The notes under the pieces: model-generated
Told to the model about the DNA's origin: nothing
The model's input: only the letters and a program-made list of their open reading frames with translations
Database searches by the model: none
Shown: piece by piece, positions 1 through 4,904 of the stretch
How the letters are laid out: every line of letters starts with the position of its first letter
How positions within the stretch are numbered: position 1 is the stretch's first letter
Program-made: the position numbers and the translations under genes
NCBI GenBank assembly: GCA_023416855.1
Contig: JAEZGU010000198.1
Span: 1 to 10,996 of the forward strand
Direction of reading: 5' to 3'
Length of the DNA: 10,996 nt
Origin: Bacillota bacterium
Lineage (GTDB): Bacteria; Bacillota; Clostridia; Tissierellales; Sedimentibacteraceae

Positions 1-393
1 TACATGAAGAGGTTTTGCAACATTAGGTCCACCGTAATCAACAATTATGGTTTTGTTATGTCCAATTTCTTCACAGCCAAATTTATCTGCATGAACCATA
101 GTATTTAGGTACCTAATAATAAAGTGATCATCTACAGTTATGTTAATAAAACCGGGCATTACATATGTTACATCTTTAAAATCAGGATGTTCTTTCAGTA
201 AGTTTGCAATTTCAGAAGCGATAGCAATGGGAGCTTTTTTATACTCTTTCGCAGCTGCTAAGGCACCATTACATTGGAATTGACATAAGTCAGGTCTATT
301 TGATATTGTGACAATCCCATATTCTGCTGAATAGTTGCATGTTACAAATGCGTTCTTAACGATATCTGTAATTAGTTCAGATATTTTTCTCAT
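1..393 (-). CDS. argS: Arginyl-tRNA synthetase, N-terminal part (cut by window edge)
   Basis: This cytoplasmic class I aminoacyl-tRNA synthetase charges tRNA-Arg with arginine. The 131 visible codons begin MRKISELITDIVKNAF. They cover the N-terminal additional domain specific to ArgS, which contacts the tRNA elbow (about residues 1-90), and then the start of the Rossmann catalytic domain. The segment IIVDYGGPNVAKPLHV (about residues 116-131) matches the family's VVDYSSPNVAKPMHVGH block. The window ends inside the HIGH-type motif, after its first His and the following Val, so most of the enzyme lies outside. The ATG at 393 follows a strong Shine-Dalgarno site (GGAGGTG, 404-398). The gene is preceded by a T-box leader and a consensus promoter on the same strand, and the leader's specifier codon is an arginine codon, which independently supports the assignment. 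Confidence 0.96.
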   Translation of the reverse strand, partial: MRKISELITDIVKNAFVTCNYSAEYGIVTISNRPDLCQFQCNGALAAAKEYKKAPIAIASEIANLLKEHPDFKDVTYVMPGFINITVDDHFIIRYLNTMVHADKFGCEEIGHNKTIIVDYGGPNVAKPLHV

Positions 394-421
394 AATACAC
401 CTCCAAGCAAAAGTACATAAT

Positions 422-453
422 AAAAAACCGCCTCTTATAAAAATAAGAGACGG
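422..453 (-). terminator. T-box regulated intrinsic terminator before argS
   Basis: The 11-bp stem CCGTCTCTTAT (453-443) pairs with ATAAGAGGCGG (438-428), with one G-U pair and a 4-nt loop. A run of six T follows on the transcript (427-422). The 5' strand is shared with the 3' side of the antiterminator. Uncharged tRNA-Arg should therefore prevent this hairpin and allow argS transcription. The argS Shine-Dalgarno site lies about 18 nt downstream. Confidence 0.93.
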
Positions 454-650
454 ACAAATCCCGTGGTACCACTCTAGTTGATTGACTTTCAACCCACTCA
501 TAACTTTAACGCAGTAAACGTCGTACCTTTACTTGAAAGCTCAGGTCGCTTCTCCGAGACCCTTTTCTCCAGATAATTTCTTGTCGGACTTACACTCTAT
601 TCCGGCTCGCTGAAAGAAATTTTATAAGGATACTTTTCTCTTCACAGAAT
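422..650 (-). promoter_or_regulatory. Arginine-specific T-box riboswitch upstream of argS
   Basis: T-box leaders bind uncharged tRNA and switch between antitermination and termination. Stem I runs from about 640 to 556. The lower helix pairs GAGA (640-637) with TCTC (559-556). Above it, TCC (630-628) pairs with GGA (570-568), and AATTTCTT pairs with AAGAAATT higher up. The internal loop has the loop-E-like AGTA on the 5' side and GAAAAGGG on the 3' side. Read as GAA-A-codon-G, the specifier is AGG (563-561), an arginine codon that matches the downstream gene. The distal-loop block GCGAGCCGGA is present. The T-box core TGGTACC (471-465) would pair TGGT with a tRNA ending in ACCA. The antiterminator pairs AGAG (475-472) with CTCT (449-446) and ACGG (464-461) with CCGT (453-450). 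The same 3' strand starts the terminator, so the two structures exclude each other. The reading was done by eye; the specifier is the least certain part. Confidence 0.93.
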
Positions 651-665
651 TTAGCTATTTGAAAC

Positions 666-694
666 ATTATATAAACTATAGTTTTTGGTGTCAA
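666..694 (-). promoter_or_regulatory. Consensus sigma-A promoter for the argS T-box leader
   Basis: On the minus strand, TTGACA (694-689) and TATAAT (671-666) are separated by exactly 17 bases, so both hexamers are perfect consensus. The expected transcription start is near 660-658, about 20 nt before stem I of the T-box. An initiating promoter this strong suits control by premature termination. Confidence 0.9.
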
Positions 695-702
695 GTTCAT
701 AA

Positions 703-831
703 TTATTCTTTAAACATTATAAATTTACATTCTTGCGGGAGCAAACAATTGTTTTTTACAAAACATTCTGTATCTGAATACGCCGAAGAAAAATAACATT
801 CTACAAATTTGCAGTTACCACAATTGTCTCT
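703..831 (-). pseudogene. Short cysteine-rich reading frame without a start codon, possible gene remnant
   Basis: Read on the minus strand from just after an in-frame TAA (834-832), this frame gives 42 residues and a TAA at 705-703. It contains DNCGNCKFVEC near its N-terminus and six cysteines in all, spaced C-x2-C-x4-C-x10-C-x5-C-x5-C, which is unusual for random AT-rich DNA. No ATG, GTG or TTG lies before the cysteines; the only in-frame candidates are a TTG at 744-742 and an ATG at 717-715, both near the end. It lies between the hydrolase stop and the argS promoter. The spacing resembles a metal-binding or Fe-S segment, so it could be the tail of a decayed gene, or chance. I do not recognise a family. 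Confidence 0.25.
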
Positions 832-875
832 TTAAAGAATGTGAAGTAACCAAACTTCAAACTATGCACGCCTAT

Positions 876-1832
876 TCACTTACTCAAATCTTCCATAAAC
901 TCTTTAATACGTTTTGATATATAGTCAGATTTATAGTAATGTAGATTATGCCCACATTCTAATTTAATCTGTTCACATTTATCCGATTGACGAGCGAAAT
1001 TATCTTGGGCCTCTACCCAACCTTTCCAGCCATCGGAACCACCCAAATTAGTTGTAAACATTAAAATTGGAATGTTCGGTGTCCCAACCTTTTTTACTGC
1101 TTCTGCGTTCTTATAAACCATTTTACATTCTTCATAAACATCATCATTTAATGAATTTCTATAAACTAAAAACTTATGTTGCTGAATCTCTTCCTTTGAA
1201 AGTTCATTCTCATTTATGTAACAAAATGCAGGTATCCTATGCATTCCAAAAAAAGTCATTACTTTCATAAATGTAATTTTTGACATATTACTGTCTTCTT
1301 TATGATAACTGTCTGGAACTGCCATATCTAATCCGATAATTGCTTTCACCTCATCAGGGTATGCTTTTGCCCAATAAATCGCCTCTAGCGCTGACATAGA
1401 ATGAGGCATTAAAACATACGGTCTACTCACTCCAGCCTTTTGTAAAGCCTCTCTATCTTCCTTTACCATTGTTACGACATCTCTGTCTTTTCCACTAACA
1501 TCCGAATATCCATATCCGAATTTTTCAACTACAGCAATCCTGTATTTATCCGATAACTTTGAATATAATACTTTATAATCATAGACAGGAGCTGACACTC
1601 CTGAGCCTGATAGCAAAACAATGGTAGGAGTTTCTTTCTTCTGCTCTGCCCCTTCAACGTATACATTCATATTAAAACCGTCAACATTAACCAATGTGCC
1701 TGCAGTTTTGATATGAATTTTTTCCTTTAAAAGCATAATATGATGATAAATCGCCATAACTCCAAGGAATAAAACAATAATAAAAATTAAAACTAAAACT
1801 ACATTTTTAATTATTTTTAGATACTTGATCAT
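876..1832 (-). CDS. Membrane-anchored alpha/beta-fold hydrolase
   Basis: Predicted 318 residues. An N-terminal hydrophobic helix (about residues 10-30) follows a Lys-rich start and should anchor the protein with the catalytic domain outside the membrane; no lipobox is seen. The alpha/beta-hydrolase fold is shown by the oxyanion-type loop LLSGSGVSAPVYDY (about 74-87), the EKFGYGYSD turn (103-111), a nucleophile elbow PHSMSALEA with Ser145, and the C-terminal CGHN with the likely catalytic His295. The elbow departs from the usual G-x-S-x-G, having Pro and Ser where Gly is expected. A candidate acid is Asp267 in GGSDGW. I chose the ATG at 1832, 8 nt after GGGG (1844-1841); an in-frame TTG immediately before it (1835) is a less likely start. 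It is divergent from the TIM-barrel gene and upstream of argS on the same strand, with no clear terminator between. The substrate is unknown; an esterase, lipase or peptidase-like activity is possible. Confidence 0.85.
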   Translation of the reverse strand: MIKYLKIIKNVVLVLIFIIVLFLGVMAIYHHIMLLKEKIHIKTAGTLVNVDGFNMNVYVEGAEQKKETPTIVLLSGSGVSAPVYDYKVLYSKLSDKYRIAVVEKFGYGYSDVSGKDRDVVTMVKEDREALQKAGVSRPYVLMPHSMSALEAIYWAKAYPDEVKAIIGLDMAVPDSYHKEDSNMSKITFMKVMTFFGMHRIPAFCYINENELSKEEIQQHKFLVYRNSLNDDVYEECKMVYKNAEAVKKVGTPNIPILMFTTNLGGSDGWKGWVEAQDNFARQSDKCEQIKLECGHNLHYYKSDYISKRIKEFMEDLSK

Positions 1833-1894
1833 CAATTACACCCCAACAATAATAAATTAATGCTTCTTCTTTTATTACAAATATGCAACAATAT

Positions 1895-2240
1895 TAAGTT
1901 GTTTATGAATTTCCAAGTATTAACCTTTTATAAAATCCGGTTTCATACCCTCAGCATAAACATAATTAAGCTTCATCCGACTACTCATATTTTACCATAT
2001 TTTGTTGAATATTGTTAAGTAAATAGATAACATAAAATAAAGCCATGTATTATAGTATCAACAAAGGTACTGAGATATGTGGCTTTATTTTTTTCATTCA
2101 ACAATATCTATCATAATTACAATATCCGATAAAATATGGTAAAATATGAATAATTAGATGAAAGTGTAGTTATGGCTGAGGTTGTGTGAAAACGCATAGA
2201 GAAAAGGGACAACCATTATTACTTGAAATATACAACTGTA
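1895..2240. repeat. Large imperfect inverted duplication (foldback or MITE-like) between divergent genes
   Basis: The gap between the hydrolase and the TIM-barrel gene is about 470 bp, and most of it is an imperfect palindrome centred near 2067. The best-preserved arm segment is 19 bp and exact: TCATATTTTACCATATTTT at 1985-2003 against its reverse complement at 2131-2149. Similarity continues outwards in the same order in both arms: TTCATC, then CTCAGC (1950-1955 against 2175-2180), then TTTCA, then AAGTA.TAA, then AGTTGT near 1897-1902 against 2232-2237. Small gaps and substitutions interrupt it. The inner end is a 12-bp exact hairpin. No transposase frame and no clear target-site duplication were found. 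It could be a decayed non-autonomous element or an old inverted duplication of regulatory DNA. The outer limits are approximate. Confidence 0.65.
2034..2094 (+). terminator. Terminator-like hairpin at the centre of the inverted duplication
   Basis: AAAATAAAGCCA (2034-2045) pairs exactly with TGGCTTTATTTT (2080-2091). The stem extends inwards through two G-U pairs and three A-T pairs. After a small internal loop, AGTATC (2054-2059) pairs with GGTACT (2066-2071) around a 6-nt loop. A T-run (2088-2094) follows on the plus strand and an interrupted T-run on the minus strand, so it could act in both directions. The position is odd, because no gene on either strand ends into it. Confidence 0.5.
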
Positions 2241-2253
2241 CAATCGTTTAAAA

Positions 2254-2280
2254 TTGTGAACTGAAAAATATTTATATAAT
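2254..2280 (+). promoter_or_regulatory. Possible promoter for the TIM-barrel gene
   Basis: A perfect -10 TATAAT (2275-2280) is preceded by a partial -35, TTGTGA (2254-2259), at a short 15-nt spacing. The predicted start near 2287 would leave a leader of only about 16 nt before the ATG at 2303. The -10 is good and the rest is weak. Confidence 0.3.
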
Positions 2281-2302
2281 CTGTGTAAAGGTGGTGCAAC
2301 TG

Positions 2303-3184
2303 ATGCAATTAGGTATGTCAACCAGCGGCTATGCCCAAGACTGCTCCATAACGGAATGTATGAGGCGCATTAAAAGTGCCGGCTATGACTCAGTTGACTT
2401 TGATTTTTATGATTATTCCTCGCCCGATGGTCCTATGATGCAATCGGATTGGATGTTGTGGATAGAAGGTGTGCGTCGGGTAGTGTTTGACTCCGGTCTG
2501 ATTGTTGGGCAGACTCATGCCCAACTCGGGCTTTTTGCTAAACCAAATTTAGAGTATGAACCACCTGCAGAGATTTTCTATCGTAATATCAAAGCTTGTG
2601 CCATGTTGGGATGCAGTGAAATCGTATTTCACCCTGTTTTTTACTCTGATGTTGTAGAAACCGAAGAATTACATGAAAAGCTAATGGATTATAATGTCCG
2701 CTGGTTCAGAGATTTAGCTGAGTCTGCGAAAGCATCAGGAGTATATATCGATATTGAAAACACATGTGATGGACGTCTGCAAAAATTACACGCACCATTT
2801 ACAAGAGCTTCCGATATGATGAATCTTATAGAAAGAATAGGTGATGAGTCATTTGGAATATGTTTGGATACTGGTCATGCGCACATTATGTCTCAAGATA
2901 TACCTAACATGATTCGAGTGTTCGGTAGCCGTTTACGTACTCTTCACTTAAATGATAACCTTGGAAAAATTACACCTGTTCATCCGGATCAGCACTTTTT
3001 CCCAGGTACTGGGACTATTAATTTCAATGATGTATTTCGCGCATTAAAAGAGATAGATTTTCATGGCATAATTAATCTTGAACCAGGAGATTTTCTTATT
3101 CGTTTGCCTGTCTTAGTACGTGATGCTGTGATAACTGGTGGTGCTTTGACTGCAAAAGCATATATGAAAGACGTTAAACTTTAA
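2303..3184 (+). CDS. Sugar phosphate isomerase/epimerase-like TIM-barrel protein
   Basis: This 293-residue protein belongs to the xylose-isomerase-like TIM-barrel superfamily (AP endonuclease 2 fold), which includes sugar and inositol epimerases and isomerases and endonuclease IV. It opens with MQLGMSTSGYA, the usual first strand. Candidate metal and substrate ligands sit at strand ends in the expected order: His72 (GQTHA), His110 (VFHP), Glu152 (DIENT), Asp189 and His192 (CLDTGHAH), His215 and Asp217 (LHLNDN), and Glu260 (NLEPGD). The segment HPDQHFFPGTGTINF (about 227-241) matches the family's H..PG.G.I.F block. I chose the ATG at 2303, 8 nt after AAAGGTGG (2287-2294); a GTG at 2291 would lie inside that ribosome site. 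The next gene, a HAD protein, follows after 185 nt on the same strand. The substrate is not readable, but a cytoplasmic carbohydrate-related role is the best guess. Confidence 0.85.
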   Translation: MQLGMSTSGYAQDCSITECMRRIKSAGYDSVDFDFYDYSSPDGPMMQSDWMLWIEGVRRVVFDSGLIVGQTHAQLGLFAKPNLEYEPPAEIFYRNIKACAMLGCSEIVFHPVFYSDVVETEELHEKLMDYNVRWFRDLAESAKASGVYIDIENTCDGRLQKLHAPFTRASDMMNLIERIGDESFGICLDTGHAHIMSQDIPNMIRVFGSRLRTLHLNDNLGKITPVHPDQHFFPGTGTINFNDVFRALKEIDFHGIINLEPGDFLIRLPVLVRDAVITGGALTAKAYMKDVKL

Positions 3185-3369
3185 CCGAAGATTAATGGAT
3201 GGTATTTTTAATGTTGTAGATATATACTCAAAAATCCCAAAAGACAAAACTTATGGTATAAGATAAATTTGATGCGAGTAAACATGACTGAAGATTGAGG
3301 GGAAATATAAATTGATTTCGGATTTCTTTTTTCTGTTTCTAGTTACTAACTTTTATCAGGGGGTTACTC

Positions 3370-4098
3370 ATGCATAAACCCAAAATGATTATTTTTGATT
3401 ATGGTCAGACACTAGTTAATGAAGAACATTTTGATGGGCTGAAAGGAACGGAAGCTGTTTTACGTGAAGCTGCAAGAAATCCAAATAATATTTCTGCTGA
3501 GGAAGTACAAAGCTTAGCTAATGAGCTGAATAAAGAGATAGGCAGGTATGGAGTAGAACTCGAAAAGCAATCGGTCTTAGAAATCCATCAACACATTTTT
3601 CAAAATTATTTATATGAATATTTTGGTGTAGAGTTAACAAAAACTTCCTCAGAGGTGGAAAGTATTTTTGCTAATGCGGCTTATGGTGCAGAACCTACAA
3701 AAAATATTAAGGAGTTCTTGGAGTTCCTCAATATTTCGGGAATCCGCACAAGTGTGTTAAGTAATATATCTTTCAGTGGTGAAATGCTGAGATCATTTAT
3801 TAATAAGCATATTCCGGCAAATAAATTTGAGTTTATAATTGCAAGTAGTGAATACATATTTAGAAAGCCGCATAAACGTATTTTTGAGCTTGCGCTTCGT
3901 AAGGCCAGGCTTAATCCTTGCGATGTCTGGTATATCGGTGACAATGCTGTATTTGATGTTGATGGTGCAGCGGATAGTGGTATTTTTTCAATTTGGTATA
4001 AAGGGGCAATAAACAAGTCAAATAAGTATATTCCTAAAAGAAATTGTCTGGATATAAGTGATTGGAATGAACTTATGGAAGTTTTCATTGATATTTAG
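3370..4098 (+). CDS. HAD-superfamily hydrolase-like protein with DYGQT motif I
   Basis: A 242-residue cytoplasmic protein with the four HAD motifs in order. Motif I is IIFDYGQTLV (Asp10), motif II VLSNIS (Ser131), motif III the Lys of FRKPHKRIF (Lys166), and motif IV YIGDNAVFDVDGA (Asp191, Asp196). An alpha-helical cap of about 100 residues lies between motifs I and II, giving a C1-type, phosphoglycolate-phosphatase-like layout. Motif I keeps the nucleophile Asp10 but has Gly where phosphatases carry the general acid Asp at +2. This DYGxT form occurs in part of the superfamily and makes ordinary phosphatase activity less certain. The ATG at 3370 follows AGGGGG (3358-3363) with 6-nt spacing. 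No strong terminator separates it from the TIM-barrel gene, so co-transcription is possible. The substrate is unknown. Confidence 0.87.
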   Translation: MHKPKMIIFDYGQTLVNEEHFDGLKGTEAVLREAARNPNNISAEEVQSLANELNKEIGRYGVELEKQSVLEIHQHIFQNYLYEYFGVELTKTSSEVESIFANAAYGAEPTKNIKEFLEFLNISGIRTSVLSNISFSGEMLRSFINKHIPANKFEFIIASSEYIFRKPHKRIFELALRKARLNPCDVWYIGDNAVFDVDGAADSGIFSIWYKGAINKSNKYIPKRNCLDISDWNELMEVFIDI

Positions 4099-4184
4099 GA
4101 ACGTTACAAATATTTCTATCAAACTTACCTGTTCTCATGTCATAAGTAGCAAATCCATTTACTTTGTCTATCAATGTAACTATA

Positions 4185-4213
4185 TTGATAAACAGGGCGT
4201 AGTAGTATATAAT
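4185..4213 (+). promoter_or_regulatory. Sigma-A promoter for the lipoprotein gene and possibly the ABC cluster
   Basis: TTGATA (4185-4190) and TATAAT (4208-4213) are separated by 17 nt, so 11 of 12 consensus positions match. The expected start is near 4220, leaving a leader of about 40 nt before the ATG at 4260. Confidence 0.75.
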
Positions 4214-4259
4214 GTAATAGTATATAAAAATTACCAAAAAAATACAAAGTGGGTGATTT

Positions 4260-4772
4260 ATGAAGAGGTTATTACCAATTTTAATTAGTTCATTTTTGTT
4301 GTTTTCTATTCTAATTATTTCGGGATGCACTATTGGTGGTAGTGACAAAGATGCTCGTAATGTACTTAGCAGTTATCTTGATAATGTGACAAAAGGGGAT
4401 TACGATGCTGCTTATGATCTTTTATGTAAATATGACCAACAAAAAATCAGTAAAGATGTTTTTGTTAAATGGAGAGAAGCAGTAGCAAAGATCACTAAAT
4501 TCGATAGTTACAGTATTGGCAAAAAGTCTGATAAGTTCGGAAAGATGGAAACCTTTGGAGTAGTATATACAAAATCTTATGGCTTTGACGTTAACCTGAA
4601 AATAGATAAACTTATCGAAAATGCTGACCTTACTGATATGTATGAGCAAGAAACCTATAAACAAATGGTTGTATATGAAGATGGGACCTGGAAGATGGGC
4701 TTATTCTATGAAGACTTAGAATCCAGGACTTCAAAATATAACGAATTAATCTCGGAAAACTCTAAAAAATAA
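4260..4772 (+). CDS. NTF2-like lipoprotein
   Basis: The 170-residue precursor has a lipoprotein signal peptide: MKR, a hydrophobic core (about residues 4-20) and the lipobox ISGC with Cys23. The mature protein should be lipid-anchored on the outer face of the membrane. It then carries a short linker and a domain resembling NTF2-like DUF4878-type lipoproteins. These start with a helix such as NVLSSYLDNVTKGDYDAAYDLL (seen at about 34-55) and end in strands with an EDGTWKMGLFYEDL-like finish (about 155-168). No catalytic residues can be assigned. The start follows GGGTGA (4251-4256) close to the ATG. The gene has its own promoter and precedes an ABC permease by 132 nt, with a hairpin in the gap. 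It may be an accessory or sensing partner of that transporter; this is inferred from position only. Confidence 0.8.
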   Translation: MKRLLPILISSFLLFSILIISGCTIGGSDKDARNVLSSYLDNVTKGDYDAAYDLLCKYDQQKISKDVFVKWREAVAKITKFDSYSIGKKSDKFGKMETFGVVYTKSYGFDVNLKIDKLIENADLTDMYEQETYKQMVVYEDGTWKMGLFYEDLESRTSKYNELISENSKK

Positions 4773-4819
4773 ATTTTTGTATAGTTTGGCCATCTACCGA
4801 CAACTACTGCTACATATAG

Positions 4820-4861
4820 AAGACGTATCAAGAGTGATTTCTTTATGATACGTCTTTGTTT
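4820..4861 (+). terminator. 11-bp hairpin between the lipoprotein and permease genes, possible attenuator
   Basis: AAGACGTATCA (4820-4830) pairs perfectly with TGATACGTCTT (4846-4856) around a 15-nt loop, followed by TGTTT and more T/A-rich sequence. It resembles a leaky intrinsic terminator: the stem is long but AT-containing, the loop is large and the T-run is broken. It would let the lipoprotein be made in excess of the transporter. No good promoter was seen between it and the permease start, which favours partial readthrough. Because the stem is perfect, an operator or RNA-processing site is also possible. Confidence 0.5.
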
Positions 4862-4904
4862 TAATATTAAAGAAGTTACTTTCAGAAGTAAAGGGCTGTG
4901 ATTT

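Noticed and set aside
828..836. A T-TTA-AAG slippery-type heptamer on the minus strand just ahead of the cysteine-rich frame
   Set aside because: A -1 shift there enters a frame that soon stops and does not reach the cysteine-rich frame, so it does not explain the missing start.
1985..2149. An invertible DNA switch bounded by the 19-bp exact inverted repeats
   Set aside because: The intervening DNA is itself nearly palindromic, so inversion would change little; no recombinase gene is present in the window.
3312..3377. A 21-codon TTG-initiated frame after GAGGGG (3297-3302), overlapping the start of the first HAD gene
   Set aside because: TTG start, very short, low-complexity Phe-rich translation and no sign of conservation; the overlap could couple translation but nothing else supports a gene.
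3681..4088. Minus-strand frame of 135 codons within the first HAD gene
   Set aside because: It lies entirely antisense to a gene with intact HAD motifs and has no domain features of its own.
4085..4348. Minus-strand frame of 87 codons over the intergenic region and the lipoprotein start
   Set aside because: It overlaps a good plus-strand promoter and signal peptide, has low-complexity Ile/Tyr-rich content and shows no recognisable domain.
4876..4891. TTACTT-TCAG-AAGTAA inverted repeat just before the permease start
   Set aside because: Only 6 bp per arm, all weak pairs except one, in AT-rich DNA; expected by chance.
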